64,000 nt of DNA from an uncultured Flavobacteriaceae bacterium (GTDB lineage Bacteria; Bacteroidota; Bacteroidia; Flavobacteriales; Flavobacteriaceae). Positions within the stretch are counted from its first letter, which is position 1. Each line of letters starts with the position of its first letter. Positions 1 through 8,862 of the stretch are shown one piece after another. The notes under the pieces were generated by a model. The model had not been told where the DNA came from. It saw only the letters and a list, made by a program, of their open reading frames with translations, and ran no database searches. Position numbers and translations under genes: made by a program. Location: positions 102,219 through 166,218 of the forward strand of contig CANMXP010000012.1 in NCBI GenBank assembly GCA_947501845.1, written 5' to 3'.

Positions 1-1
1 T

Positions 2-244
2 GGGACTAGAATTGATGGAACTGTATTTGATAGTTCTGTAGACAAAGGGAGTCCTTTTACAACCCCTGTAAATAGAGTTATTAAAGGATGGATTGAAGGG
101 CTTCAACTTATGAAAGTTGGTTCTAAATATAAATTTTTCATTCCACAAGATTTGGCATATGGGGCTTTTCCTCAACCAGGAGGTACTATTAAACCTTTTG
201 ATGCTTTAATTTTTGAAATAGAGTTATTGGAAATAGTTAAGTAA
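2..244 (+). CDS. FKBP-type peptidyl-prolyl cis-trans isomerase, C-terminal part
   Basis: Partial gene cut by the left edge; about 80 residues are visible, ending at TAA 242-244. The reading starts [12 protein letters not shown] and contains the FKBP signatures [26 protein letters not shown] and a closing [13 protein letters not shown] strand. FKBP enzymes isomerise X-Pro bonds; in Flavobacteriia such proteins are usually exported and assist folding in the envelope. The missing N-terminus prevents me from telling whether a lipoprotein signal is present. A strong intrinsic terminator follows immediately, so this is the last gene of its transcript. Confidence 0.93.
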   Translation, partial: GTRIDGTVFDSSVDKGSPFTTPVNRVIKGWIEGLQLMKVGSKYKFFIPQDLAYGAFPQPGGTIKPFDALIFEIELLEIVK

Positions 245-272
245 TTTATAACGACTTAATCTTAATATTTTA

Positions 273-306
273 AAAAGAACAGGAGGCATATGTCTCCTGT
301 TCTTTT
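273..306 (+). terminator. Intrinsic terminator after the FKBP gene
   Basis: A perfect 13-bp inverted repeat (273-285 with 294-306) closes an 8-base loop. The right arm ends in TTTT, followed by GTTTTA. It lies 28 bases after the stop codon. Confidence 0.9.
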
Positions 307-346
307 GTTTTATAAGTATTCATGGTGTGATAAGGTATAAACATTG

Positions 347-354
347 TAAATTTG
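347..354 (+). promoter_or_regulatory. Candidate -7 element (TAAATTTG) for era
   Basis: The octamer TAAATTTG matches the Bacteroidota -7 consensus TAnnTTTG and sits 22 bases before the ATG at 376. It includes the TTG at 352 that could otherwise be read as a start codon, which argues for the ATG at 376. No convincing -33 TTG is seen. Confidence 0.55.
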
Positions 355-375
355 CAGAGTAAAACTAAAGAACAT

Positions 376-1257
376 ATGGGGCACAAAGCAGGTTTTGTAA
401 ATATTATTGGAAATCCCAACGTAGGTAAATCTACATTAATGAATGCTTTTGTTGGAGAGAAGTTGTCTATTATAACATCTAAGGCTCAAACTACTAGACA
501 TAGGATTTTAGGTATTGTGAATGGCGACGATTTTCAAGTATTATTTAGTGATACGCCAGGTATTATAAAACCAGCTTATGAGTTACAGGAATCTATGATG
601 GGGTTTGTGAAATCTGCTTTTGAAGATGCCGATGTACTCATTTATATGGTAGAAATTGGTGAGCAAGCGTTAAAAGATGAAGCTTTTTTTAAAAAAATTA
701 CAAGCTCGAAAATTCCTGTACTATTGCTTTTAAACAAAATTGATACGTCAAATCAAGAACAATTAGAAACTCAAGTACAGCTTTGGGCAGAAAAAGTACC
801 TAATGCCGAAATTACGCCTATTTCTGCATTAGAAGGGTTTCAAGTAAAAGAAGTTTTTAATAGAATTATAGAATTACTACCAGAATCTCCGCCATTTTAT
901 CCTAAAGATCAATTAACAGATAAGCCTGAACGTTTTTTTATAAATGAAAGCATAAGAGAAAAAATTCTGCTTCATTATAAAAAAGAGATTCCTTATGCCG
1001 TTGAAGTCGATACTGAAGAATTTTTAGAGGAAGAAAAAATTATTAGAATTCGTTCTGTTATTATGGTAGAACGTGACACTCAAAAAGGCATTATTATCGG
1101 ACACAAAGGAAGTGCTTTAAAGCGAGTAGGAGTTGAGGCCAGAAAAGATTTAGAAACATTCTTTGGCAAGCAAATCCACCTAGAACTTTATGTTAAAGTG
1201 AACAAAAATTGGCGAAGTAATCAAAATCAGTTGAAACGTTTTGGTTACAATCAATAG
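376..1257 (+). CDS. era: GTPase Era, 16S rRNA-binding ribosome assembly factor
   Basis: A 293-residue protein. The G1 P-loop GNPNVGKS is at residues 12-19, DTPG at 59-62 and NKID at 120-123. The C-terminal KH RNA-binding domain carries GHKG at about 242-245. Era binds the 3' end of 16S rRNA and acts in small-subunit maturation. The ATG at 376 (MGHKAGFVNIIG) is preferred over the in-frame TTG at 352, because homologues begin this way and the TTG overlaps the -7 promoter element. Der, another ribosome-assembly GTPase, is encoded about 1 kb downstream. Length and motifs are normal. Confidence 0.97.
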   Translation: MGHKAGFVNIIGNPNVGKSTLMNAFVGEKLSIITSKAQTTRHRILGIVNGDDFQVLFSDTPGIIKPAYELQESMMGFVKSAFEDADVLIYMVEIGEQALKDEAFFKKITSSKIPVLLLLNKIDTSNQEQLETQVQLWAEKVPNAEITPISALEGFQVKEVFNRIIELLPESPPFYPKDQLTDKPERFFINESIREKILLHYKKEIPYAVEVDTEEFLEEEKIIRIRSVIMVERDTQKGIIIGHKGSALKRVGVEARKDLETFFGKQIHLELYVKVNKNWRSNQNQLKRFGYNQ

Positions 1258-1574
1258 CAAAAGCTAATACTTTCTTCTTAATAGGGTAACCTTAATTTTA
1301 AATACCGTTGCGATATTTGGGCTGTTAATAGTAACCAGATATGATAACATTGTAGTAAACTATTTTTGGTAGTTTTCCTTATGTCATTTTTAAGTAACTT
1401 AAATGACGATGGGAAAATTTCAGAATCTAGTGTTTAATACTACGTCAAATTTTCAATGTAAAGGAAACAATCGAAGTAACAGTACCGTTAGTTTCCATAA
1501 AAATATTCAATAATGTTTAGTTAGTTTAGTTTATTGAGTTTTAGTTAGTTGTTGAAGCACTTTAATTTTTAAGA
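1258..1574. other. Intergenic region with a possible small transcript
   Basis: 317 bases without a credible gene. It holds a TAnnTTTG match (TATTTTTG, 1361-1368) on the plus strand, a small inverted repeat (GTCATTT 1383-1389 with AAATGAC 1401-1407), a GGAAAC/GTTTCC pair (1463-1468, 1491-1496), and a run of TTAGTT-like units between about 1515 and 1555. It ends in the hairpin described next. A transcript of roughly 200 bases is conceivable; no ORF or known RNA family is recognised. Confidence 0.35.
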
Positions 1575-1590
1575 TTAGGGTGCTTTTTCT
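1555..1590 (+). terminator. Hairpin with T-run, plus-strand orientation
   Basis: AAGCAC (1555-1560) pairs with GTGCTT (1580-1585) and is followed by TTT on the plus strand. It overlaps the last bases of the minus-strand gene ending at 1575. Either it ends a plus-strand transcript from the era side or it is a weak bidirectional signal. Confidence 0.5.
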
Positions 1591-2081
1591 ATTTCTAGAA
1601 CACCATTCATAAAGTCATTTAATGCACGCATTTCATTTTCACTGGAAGCTTTTCCAATACTGCCTGCAAAGTATAAAGCTATCCAGATAACGACCATTAA
1701 AATCATTAAGCTAACTTGTATCGCAAAACTTTGCTTTAAAGACCAATTGGTGTAAGCCCATATTCCAAAAGCTATGAATAAGGCAGCAATTATAAAATGA
1801 AAAAACATAAATAGGGTCCAAACTGTTGGGTTAGGGCCAAATAGCCCATGAACCAAACTTGAATTTTTGTCAATCTCATCAATTTCCAGATGTAGTTGCG
1901 GTGACCAAAAATGCTGTTTTTCCTTAGGAAACTTAATAAAAACATGATTATCTAATCGTGTCACAATAAAATCAGATTGATTCGCTTTTAAAACTTCAAA
2001 ATCTTTTAAGACAGATTGGTTGTTTGCATTAAGCTTAATTTTAAAACGTGGTCTTAAAACGATATCATTGGTTGTTGACAT
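1575..2081 (-). CDS. Conserved two-helix membrane protein, function unknown
   Basis: A 168-residue protein with a soluble N-terminal part of about 85 residues and two hydrophobic segments: TLFMFFHFIIAALFIAFGIWAY, roughly residues 88-110, and SFAIQVSLMILMVVIWIALYF, roughly 118-140. No catalytic motif is seen. I recognise it only as a protein typical of Flavobacteriaceae; 'GTP-binding protein' labels sometimes given to such neighbours are not supported, since there is no P-loop. It lies convergent to era and divergent from der. Confidence 0.8.
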   Translation of the reverse strand: MSTTNDIVLRPRFKIKLNANNQSVLKDFEVLKANQSDFIVTRLDNHVFIKFPKEKQHFWSPQLHLEIDEIDKNSSLVHGLFGPNPTVWTLFMFFHFIIAALFIAFGIWAYTNWSLKQSFAIQVSLMILMVVIWIALYFAGSIGKASSENEMRALNDFMNGVLEIEKAP

Positions 2082-2160
2082 ATTATAAGGATTTTAAGCA
2101 CAGTAAATTACTGTTTTTTTCTATTAAACATATAATATTTTAATCTTTGTAAAAAATAAC

Positions 2161-2188
2161 TTGGAGTAGACTATATTTCCTATTTTTG
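2161..2188 (+). promoter_or_regulatory. Promoter of der (TTG - 17 bp - TATTTTTG)
   Basis: TTG at 2161-2163 and TATTTTTG at 2181-2188 fit the flavobacterial -33/-7 pattern with a 17-base spacer. The inferred start site near 2195 lies about 138 bases before the der ATG, so the leader contains the repeat at 2222-2311. Confidence 0.6.
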
Positions 2189-2221
2189 CAAAATATTTCC
2201 AGTAAGGAGTTTAAATATCAT

Positions 2222-2311
2222 ATTGTCTAAAAAGTAGGTGCAATGTCACACTGAGCGCAGTCGAAGTGCTCAACTTGATAAAGTATTTTACAATGACTTT
2301 TCAGGCAGTTT
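2222..2311 (+). repeat. MITE-like repeat, copy A (short form), in the der leader
   Basis: The left end ATTGTCTAAAAAGT and the reverse complement of the right end (AACTGCCTGAAAAGT) form a terminal inverted repeat. The core is CTGAGCGCAGTCGAAGTGCTC, itself partly palindromic. It shares ends and core with the copies at 20042-20211 and 21505-21657. It lies between the der promoter and start codon, so it would be transcribed and can fold into a long hairpin. Confidence 0.65.
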
Positions 2312-2332
2312 GTTGTATATCATTTATAGATT

Positions 2333-3637
2333 ATGAGCAATATAGTAGCTATAGTAGGAAGACCAAATGTAGGGAAGTCAACTTTTTTCAACCGTTTAAT
2401 ACAGCGAAGAGAGGCTATAGTTGATGCCGTAAGTGGTGTTACAAGAGACCGCCATTATGGTAAGAGTGATTGGAACGGAAAAGAATTTTCTCTTATTGAT
2501 ACAGGCGGATATGTGTTAGGTAGTGATGATGTTTTTGAGGCTGAAATAGATAAGCAGGTCGAATTAGCCATTGATGAAGCAGATGCTATTATTTTTATGG
2601 TAGATGTTGAAAACGGTGTTACTGGAATGGATGAAGACGTTGCTGATTTACTTCGAAAAGTAAGTAAGCCTGTATTTTTGGTTGTTAATAAAGTAGATAA
2701 TGCTAAACGTTCTGAAGATGCTGTTGAGTTCTATTCGTTAGGTTTAGGAGAATATTACAATATTGCAAGCATCAATGGTAGCGGCACAGGTGAATTATTG
2801 GATGCTTTAGTAGAAGCCTTACCAGAAAAGGAAGAAATAGAGGAAGAAGAGTTGCCGCGTTTTGCAGTAGTTGGTCGCCCCAATGCGGGGAAATCATCAT
2901 TTATTAATGCATTAATAGGTGAAGATCGATACATAGTAACCGATATTGCAGGCACAACAAGGGATGCTATTGATACGAAATACAACCGCTTTGGTTTTGA
3001 GTTTAATTTAGTTGACACAGCAGGAATACGTAGAAAAGCTAAAGTAAAAGAAGACTTAGAGTTTTATTCGGTAATGCGTAGCGTTAGGGCGATTGAGCAT
3101 GCAGATGTATGTCTTCTGGTTTTAGACGCCACGAGAGGCTTTGATGGTCAGGTTCAGAATATATTTTGGTTAGCAGAACGAAACCGAAAAGGCATCGTTA
3201 TTTTGGTTAACAAATGGGATTTAGTAGAGAAAGACCATAAATCAATGAAAGCATACGAAAAGGTGATTAAAAAACAAATTGAACCTTTTACAGATGTCCC
3301 AATAATATTTATCTCGGCTTTATCGAAACAGCGTATTTTTAAAGCGATAGAAACAGCTGTTGAAGTTTATAAAAACCGTTCCAAAAAAATAAAAACGAGT
3401 CAGCTTAATGATGTTTTGCTTCCTATTATAGAGAGCTATCCACCACCTGCCTACAAGGGGAAATTTGTAAAGATTAAATACATTATGCAATTGCCTACAC
3501 CGCAACCACAATTTGCTTTTTTCTGTAATTTACCACAATACGTAAAAGATCCTTATAGGCGTTTCTTAGAAAATAAACTTCGTGAACACTTTGATTTTAC
3601 TGGAGTTCCAGTGAGTGTTTATATGCGGAAGAAGTAG
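2333..3637 (+). CDS. der: GTPase Der (EngA), 50S ribosome assembly factor
   Basis: A 434-residue protein with two consecutive GTPase domains, the hallmark of Der. The first P-loop GRPNVGKS is at residues 9-16, followed by DTGG and NKVD; the second P-loop GRPNAGKS is at 181-188, followed by DTAG and NKWD. A C-terminal KH-like domain follows (from about residue 350). Der acts in late 50S subunit maturation. The ATG at 2333 gives the family's usual N-terminus. The leader is unusual in carrying a transposable-type repeat that might affect translation. Confidence 0.97.
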   Translation: MSNIVAIVGRPNVGKSTFFNRLIQRREAIVDAVSGVTRDRHYGKSDWNGKEFSLIDTGGYVLGSDDVFEAEIDKQVELAIDEADAIIFMVDVENGVTGMDEDVADLLRKVSKPVFLVVNKVDNAKRSEDAVEFYSLGLGEYYNIASINGSGTGELLDALVEALPEKEEIEEEELPRFAVVGRPNAGKSSFINALIGEDRYIVTDIAGTTRDAIDTKYNRFGFEFNLVDTAGIRRKAKVKEDLEFYSVMRSVRAIEHADVCLLVLDATRGFDGQVQNIFWLAERNRKGIVILVNKWDLVEKDHKSMKAYEKVIKKQIEPFTDVPIIFISALSKQRIFKAIETAVEVYKNRSKKIKTSQLNDVLLPIIESYPPPAYKGKFVKIKYIMQLPTPQPQFAFFCNLPQYVKDPYRRFLENKLREHFDFTGVPVSVYMRKK

Positions 3638-3865
3638 TTTTAGCAATCATTATATAAACGTTGCATACGATTTTATCTTATTAAATTAGGTTACTTTTTT
3701 TGCATTAAGGACTGCTTGGGTAGACAGATATTTTATAACATTAGACAAATTGTTCAGGCACCAAGTTTTTCACATTTAATTAGCATAAAGCTAGTTTGTT
3801 TTTAATATACTTAGGCTTTTTAATTTGAATTAAAACCAGATAAATTAAATACTAATTGTATAATC

Positions 3866-6445
3866 ATGAAAAAAAGCCTTATTGCCTTTCTTTTAGGACT
3901 AGTAGTATGCACTAGTTTATTCGCCCAAAAAATAATTGAAAATCCTGATTATGGTTATAGTACTGTCCCTGGAGAAATAACTAAAATGGAAATATTAGAA
4001 GATGCAACGATATTGCATTTTCACGTTAAATATAAACCAGGATATTGGATTTCTATTCCTAAAAAAACATTCATAAAAAGTGTTGGCTCTGAGGAAAAAC
4101 TCTTTATTACAAAAACAGAAGGAATTCCTTTAAACAAGCCCTATTTTATGCCAGAGTCGGGTGAAACGAATTATAAGTTATATTTCCCTAAATTAAACAA
4201 ATCCATTAACGAAATTGATTTTGGAGAAGATAATGACGGAGGTACTTGGTATATCTATAATATCGTTATTAATGAAAAAGAAGGTGTCTTGACTTTACCA
4301 AAAAACCTTCGAGGGAATTGGATGTTAACAGGTGGTGGGAACCAGTGGCATTATGGTTTGTCTTCGAAAAAAGCTATTATAAACAAAGAGATTTGGAATT
4401 ATAAATCAATAAAAAAGAAAGGAAAAAAGTATACAGTTGTTTTAGAAAAAGGAAATGATGTTAAAGAAGTATATATAAAACTTCTTAAAAAAGGAAGAGC
4501 TGCTTTAGGTGAAGATCCAAAAAACTTACAAAATTATAGTTTAGAGAAAGTAAATAACCCCAATTATGAGTTAACCAATAATATTGAATATCAAGAGCCA
4601 ATATTTAATTTTGATACTGCAAAATATTCTGGTGTCATTAAAGGTTTCTCTAGTCATGCTAAACAAAAAACAGGAACTTTATATGTTAATAATGTCTTTT
4701 CAGGAAGCCAAGAATCTTATTTAATTAAAGTTGCTGACGATGGAAGTTTTTCTATAAAAATTCCAATTACCCATCCGCAGTCCGTATTTGTACGAATGCC
4801 AAATGGAGCCTATACAATTTTTGTAGAACCAGGAAAAGAAACATTCCATTATATGGATGGTAAAAACTCATTTTTTATGGGAGATTGTGCCCAATTGAAT
4901 GCAGATTTACAAGCTTTGGAATTTATTAGATATTTTAATCATAAAAAAATAAGAAATAGTATTGGAGTAACATCCCCAGAAGATTATAAAAAAACATGTT
5001 TAGACGTAAGAAATAAAGAGTTAAAGGCGCTTGAAGAATACATTAATGGGCATTTTGTAAGTCGTAAAGCCTTCCAGATTAAAAAACTACAAATAGAGCT
5101 TTCAGCTTATCAAAATATGTTAGCTTATAACATGTTTAGAAGAAGTATAAAACAGCGAAATGAAAAGGCAAAATCTGAAGAAAAGAAAAAGCCTTTTAAA
5201 GATTTTGAGGTTAACGAAGACTATTATGATTTCCTTCCAAAAGATATTATAAATAATAAGTTAGCATTATTGTCTAATGACTATTATTTTTTTGTAAACT
5301 ATTTAATATACCTAGACATTTTTAAAGAGAATCAGTCTTCTAGAGCCACTTTGGTAGAAATTGCAAATTGGTTACAAAAAAATAATAAAGAGCTTACACT
5401 TGAAGAATTGGAGATGGTTGAAATGAGCAAACAAATAAAAACTCCAGAAGTAATCAAGAAAGAAAAACTTTTTAGAAGTATTCATGGCAAAGTTGAACAA
5501 GCATTTTATAAAAGGAATCGAGAAAATACTAAGGCTTATAATGACTATTTAAAAGAAAATAATTTAAAGCCTAAGCATAGTTCTTTTATTTTGAACATAG
5601 CGGAATACTTAAAGGAAAAAGGTGAAGTATTGTCTGATGAAGAAATGAAGATGATTGAAGCTGTTAAGGTTATAAAAACTACAGAAGAGTTTGAGAAAGA
5701 ACGTCTTTTTAATGAAACTTATGGAAAAGTAATGGGACAGTTTTATAAGAAGTATAGCAATAGTATATCAGACGTGTATAAAGATTTAAGGAATTCAAAA
5801 ATAGATAAAAAAATTAAGGTCTTTTTCGGTGAATCTGATGCGTTTTTATATGATGTTATAAAATTACAAAGAGCTAGTAAGAAGTTAGAAGATTATAACG
5901 TGTATACTGATGATGAGTTGGCACGGGTTCAGAGTGAATTAAAAGATCCATTTTTAACCAACTATCTAGCTGTAGCAAACGAACGGACAAAGGTTAAAAT
6001 AGAAGCAAATAAGACTAAAGATGGTTATACTGTAAATAAAGTCAATAAAACAGAAGGAGATGAATTATTTGATTCTATGGTAAAAAAGTTTAAAGGTAAA
6101 GTTGTGTACGTAGACTTTTGGGCAACATGGTGTGCCCCGTGTAAATCTGGCATTCGTAGAATTGCGCCACTTAAAGAAGAGATGAAGGACGATGATGTTG
6201 TGTTTTTATACATAACAAACCAAACATCTCCAGAAGGAACATGGAAAAATGCCATTGCAAATATAAAAGGGGAACATTATAGAGTCTCTGCCGATGAATG
6301 GAATTACTTATCCGATAAATTTAAAATATCTGGAATCCCACATTATACTTTGGTAAATAAAAACGGAGAAATAGTAAAACCTAAAATGGGGCATAACCCT
6401 AATAAAAAGTTAAAAACAATTTTAAAAGCTGAAATGCAGAAATAG
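3866..6445 (+). CDS. Large secreted thioredoxin-like (TlpA/ResA-type) protein
   Basis: An 859-residue protein. A signal peptide (MKKSLIAFLLGLVVCTSLFAQ) is followed by a long region of unknown fold. A C-terminal thioredoxin-like domain (about 725-859) has the redox motif WCAPCK at 755-760 after VYVDFWAT, and a cis-proline segment SGIPHYTLV. Such proteins reduce disulfides, including apocytochrome c, in the periplasm. The family is common in Bacteroidota, often with extra N-terminal domains. An unusual point is that residues about 496-560 and 576-640 form an imperfect 80-residue tandem repeat (IANWLQK...LFRSIHGKVEQAFYK versus IAEYLKE...LFNETYGKVMGQFYK). It stands alone, with a terminator downstream. 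Specific substrate unknown. Confidence 0.85.
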   Translation: MKKSLIAFLLGLVVCTSLFAQKIIENPDYGYSTVPGEITKMEILEDATILHFHVKYKPGYWISIPKKTFIKSVGSEEKLFITKTEGIPLNKPYFMPESGETNYKLYFPKLNKSINEIDFGEDNDGGTWYIYNIVINEKEGVLTLPKNLRGNWMLTGGGNQWHYGLSSKKAIINKEIWNYKSIKKKGKKYTVVLEKGNDVKEVYIKLLKKGRAALGEDPKNLQNYSLEKVNNPNYELTNNIEYQEPIFNFDTAKYSGVIKGFSSHAKQKTGTLYVNNVFSGSQESYLIKVADDGSFSIKIPITHPQSVFVRMPNGAYTIFVEPGKETFHYMDGKNSFFMGDCAQLNADLQALEFIRYFNHKKIRNSIGVTSPEDYKKTCLDVRNKELKALEEYINGHFVSRKAFQIKKLQIELSAYQNMLAYNMFRRSIKQRNEKAKSEEKKKPFKDFEVNEDYYDFLPKDIINNKLALLSNDYYFFVNYLIYLDIFKENQSSRATLVEIANWLQKNNKELTLEELEMVEMSKQIKTPEVIKKEKLFRSIHGKVEQAFYKRNRENTKAYNDYLKENNLKPKHSSFILNIAEYLKEKGEVLSDEEMKMIEAVKVIKTTEEFEKERLFNETYGKVMGQFYKKYSNSISDVYKDLRNSKIDKKIKVFFGESDAFLYDVIKLQRASKKLEDYNVYTDDELARVQSELKDPFLTNYLAVANERTKVKIEANKTKDGYTVNKVNKTEGDELFDSMVKKFKGKVVYVDFWATWCAPCKSGIRRIAPLKEEMKDDDVVFLYITNQTSPEGTWKNAIANIKGEHYRVSADEWNYLSDKFKISGIPHYTLVNKNGEIVKPKMGHNPNKKLKTILKAEMQK

Positions 6446-6467
6446 CTTGGATTTATATTGTATGTAT

Positions 6468-6508
6468 AAAAAAAACCTCAATTATAAAATAGATTGAGGC
6501 TTTTTTTT
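6468..6508. terminator. Bidirectional terminator between convergent genes
   Basis: CCTCAAT (6476-6482) pairs with ATTGAGG (6493-6499). An A-run precedes the stem and a T-run follows it, so the hairpin can serve both the thioredoxin-like gene and the convergent TPM gene. Confidence 0.85.
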
Positions 6509-6525
6509 GATAATATCCAATAAAT

Positions 6526-7377
6526 TTACCAACTACCTCCAGCACCTCCACCAGAGAATCCACCGCCACCAAAGCCGCCTCCGAAACCACCGCCGCCAGA
6601 AGACCAGCCGCCTCCAGAGCTGCCACCCCAACCTCCAGAAGAGCCACGGTTATAATTACCGCGTCCCATATTGCTAAGTATGATGGCTTCTAAAATGTCA
6701 ACGCCACTAGATCTGTTACCTCTGCCACCTCCGCCGCCGCCACGTTTATTTTTAGAAATAGAAATGAGAATGATGATAAAAATAAAAATGAAAACAAAAA
6801 CAAGTCCAATTGGAAAACCATTATCTGATGACTTTTTACGAGAACCTTTATATTCCCCATTTAAAACTTGAAAAATAGCGTCAGATCCCTTGTTTAGTCC
6901 ACCATAATAGTCACCACGTTTAAATTCTGGAATAATAACATTTCTAATAATTTCTCCTGTAGTACCAGCTGTTAACTTGTGTTCAACACCGTAGCCCGGA
7001 GATATCCATATTTTTCGATCGTCTTTAGCTAATAAAACAAAAACACCATTATCCTCTTTAGCTTGTCCGACGCCCCATTCATGCCCCCATCGAGGAGCCA
7101 ATAAACCAATATTTTCTCCTTTAGTTGTAGATATTATAGCAATAACTATTTGAGTAGAAGTGGTGTCTGAGTATTTAATAAGTTTTTGCTCTAAGCTGTT
7201 TTTTTGAGAGACAGAAAGCAAATCAACATAATCGTAAATACTCGTTTGTAATTCAGGCTTTTTAGGAATGTCAAATTGGGCATGAGTGCTAGTAAAAGAG
7301 AAAAGCGCTATTATTAAAGTAACAATAAAGTTTTTTGTTTTTGGAACTGAATGAAAACCGAAGATTAAAGACTGCAT
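6526..7377 (-). CDS. TPM-domain (YgcG-type) membrane protein with glycine-rich tail
   Basis: A 283-residue protein: signal peptide ending near THAQ (residue 34), a TPM domain (about 40-170, with WGHEWG and ISPGYGVEHKLT), one transmembrane segment (about 190-208) and a C-terminal tail very rich in Gly, ending FSGGGAGGSW. The TPM fold is named for TLP18.3/Psb32/MOLO-1; bacterial members form loci with LemA and their role is poorly defined, probably in envelope maintenance. It is last in a lemA-TPM-TPM run, 9 bases after the preceding gene. The tail resembles the low-complexity ends of YgcG homologues. Confidence 0.88.
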   Translation of the reverse strand: MQSLIFGFHSVPKTKNFIVTLIIALFSFTSTHAQFDIPKKPELQTSIYDYVDLLSVSQKNSLEQKLIKYSDTTSTQIVIAIISTTKGENIGLLAPRWGHEWGVGQAKEDNGVFVLLAKDDRKIWISPGYGVEHKLTAGTTGEIIRNVIIPEFKRGDYYGGLNKGSDAIFQVLNGEYKGSRKKSSDNGFPIGLVFVFIFIFIIILISISKNKRGGGGGGRGNRSSGVDILEAIILSNMGRGNYNRGSSGGWGGSSGGGWSSGGGGFGGGFGGGGFSGGGAGGSW

Positions 7378-7386
7378 ATTTAAAAC

Positions 7387-7824
7387 TTATTCTTTAGAAA
7401 TTTCATTAGATAACTCATCAATATCTCCATGCTTCCAAGGAAAATAAGTTTCTAATTGTTTGCCAGCTTTTAAAACACCTTCAGAGATACCTTCTTTAAA
7501 GTTACCATTTTTAAAATGTGATTGCATAAGATCTTTAGTACTGTCCCAGAAATTATTAGGAACAACATCATTAATCCCTTTATCCCCATAAATAACAAAG
7601 GTTTTATCTTCAACAGCAATATAAATCAAAACACCATTTTGCTCTTTGGTATTGTCCATTTTAAGATAATGAAATACTTCCATAGCACGATTAAAAGTAT
7701 CACCGTCTGATGTTTTTTCAATATGAACTCTAATTTCTCCAGAAGTATTTTGTTCAGCTATTCTAATAGCTTCAACGATTTCCTGTTCTTCTTCCTTAGA
7801 AAGGAAATCCTCTATTTTAGACAT
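7387..7824 (-). CDS. TPM-domain protein, soluble form
   Basis: A 145-residue protein with a single TPM domain and no evident signal peptide or transmembrane helix. Visible family features are SGEIRVHIEK, a VLIYIAVEDKTFVIYGDKGIND stretch (two adjoining strands) and a C-terminal helix. It is the middle gene of the lemA-TPM-TPM operon, 6 bases after lemA. The pairing of one soluble and one membrane-tethered TPM protein with LemA is a recurring arrangement in Bacteroidota. Biochemical function is not known. Confidence 0.87.
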   Translation of the reverse strand: MSKIEDFLSKEEEQEIVEAIRIAEQNTSGEIRVHIEKTSDGDTFNRAMEVFHYLKMDNTKEQNGVLIYIAVEDKTFVIYGDKGINDVVPNNFWDSTKDLMQSHFKNGNFKEGISEGVLKAGKQLETYFPWKHGDIDELSNEISKE

Positions 7825-7830
7825 GGACTT

Positions 7831-8427
7831 TTACTTAAAATCAAACTCTACATCAACAGGCTTATCTGCACCTACTTCAGCATCAAAATATGGTTTTTCA
7901 TCAAAATTTAATATCCCAGCAAGTATTGTATTGGGAAATTTATTTACATGTACATTATATGGTTTTATTTTTTCATTATAACGTGTTCTTGCAGTTTGGA
8001 TAGTGTTTTCTGTACTCGTTAATTCGTCTTGGAGTTTTAAGAAATTCTGATTTGCTTTTAATTCAGGATAACGTTCTACGGTTACTAATAAACTCTTTAA
8101 GGCACCACTTAAGCCTCCTTGAACTTGATTGTATTGTGCCAATTGTTCAGGAGTGACATTAGATGGGTCGATACTTATAGATGTTGCTTTAGCTCTAGCT
8201 TCAATAACAGCAGTTAATGTGCTTTTTTCAAAATCTGCTGCACCTTTTACGGTATTAACTAAGTTGCCAATAAGATCATTTCTACGCTGGTAAGATGTCT
8301 GAACATTGCCCCAGGCCTCTTTTACATTTTCATTAAGATCGACAGCAGTATTGTTAAATCCTTTTCCCCAAGAATATAGACCTATAGCGAGAATTCCTAT
8401 AATGATCCATGGTAAAAACTTTTTCAT
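7831..8427 (-). CDS. LemA family protein
   Basis: A 198-residue protein. One N-terminal transmembrane segment (FLPWIIIGILAIGLYSWG) is followed by an all-helical domain. It has the LemA signatures WGNVQTSYQRRNDLIGNLVNTVKG and YPELKANQNFLKLQDELTSTEN, and the motif TRYNEKIKPYN. LemA proteins have a short outside N-terminus, one membrane helix and a cytoplasmic coiled bundle; the molecular role is unknown. It is the first gene of the operon with two TPM proteins. Confidence 0.93.
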   Translation of the reverse strand: MKKFLPWIIIGILAIGLYSWGKGFNNTAVDLNENVKEAWGNVQTSYQRRNDLIGNLVNTVKGAADFEKSTLTAVIEARAKATSISIDPSNVTPEQLAQYNQVQGGLSGALKSLLVTVERYPELKANQNFLKLQDELTSTENTIQTARTRYNEKIKPYNVHVNKFPNTILAGILNFDEKPYFDAEVGADKPVDVEFDFK

Positions 8428-8530
8428 AATAAACTGGTTTAATATAATTTGTTAATGGTTACTTAGTAAGACACTCAATTTAAAAAAAGTTACATCATTA
8501 AGCTGCATTTTTTTAAATTGCAGTTAACGC

Positions 8531-8860
8531 TTAAAGATGTTGTTTTATTTTTATTAGTTGATTTTTAACATCTTCAAGTTTGCTAATAATTTCAAAATTA
8601 GAAAGTGTATCTTTTTTGCCTTCTTTTAAATGAATTTTAGCTCCTTCAAGGGTAAATCCACGCTCTTTTACAAGATGATAAATAAGTTTAAGATTTTTTA
8701 TGTCTTCAGGAGTAAATTTCCGATTGCCTTTGGCATTCTTTTTAGGCTTAAGTGCATCGAATTCTTTTTCCCAGAAACGAATTAAAGAGGTGTTAACATG
8801 AAATGCTTTGGCAACTTCGCCTATACCATAATATCGTTTTTCGGGCAGATCTATATGCAT
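8531..8860 (-). CDS. MerR-type transcriptional regulator
   Basis: A 109-residue protein with an N-terminal winged-helix MerR DNA-binding domain: YGIGEVAKAFHVNTSLIRFWEKEF, then a wing with GNRKFTPEDI. It ends in a short helical segment without an effector-binding domain. Proteins of this size and sequence follow an M23 peptidase gene in many Flavobacteriia. The two are separated by only 2 bases, so they are almost certainly co-transcribed. Its targets cannot be deduced. No metal-binding cysteines are present, so it is not a metal-sensing MerR. Confidence 0.88.
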   Translation of the reverse strand: MHIDLPEKRYYGIGEVAKAFHVNTSLIRFWEKEFDALKPKKNAKGNRKFTPEDIKNLKLIYHLVKERGFTLEGAKIHLKEGKKDTLSNFEIISKLEDVKNQLIKIKQHL

Positions 8861-8862
8861 TG

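Noticed and set aside
352..375. TTG at 352 as an upstream start for era
   Set aside because: The TTG lies inside the -7 element TAAATTTG, and homologues begin at the ATG at 376.
6453..6871. ORFs opposite the glycine-rich TPM tail
   Set aside because: They are shadows of GGX codon repeats on the other strand.
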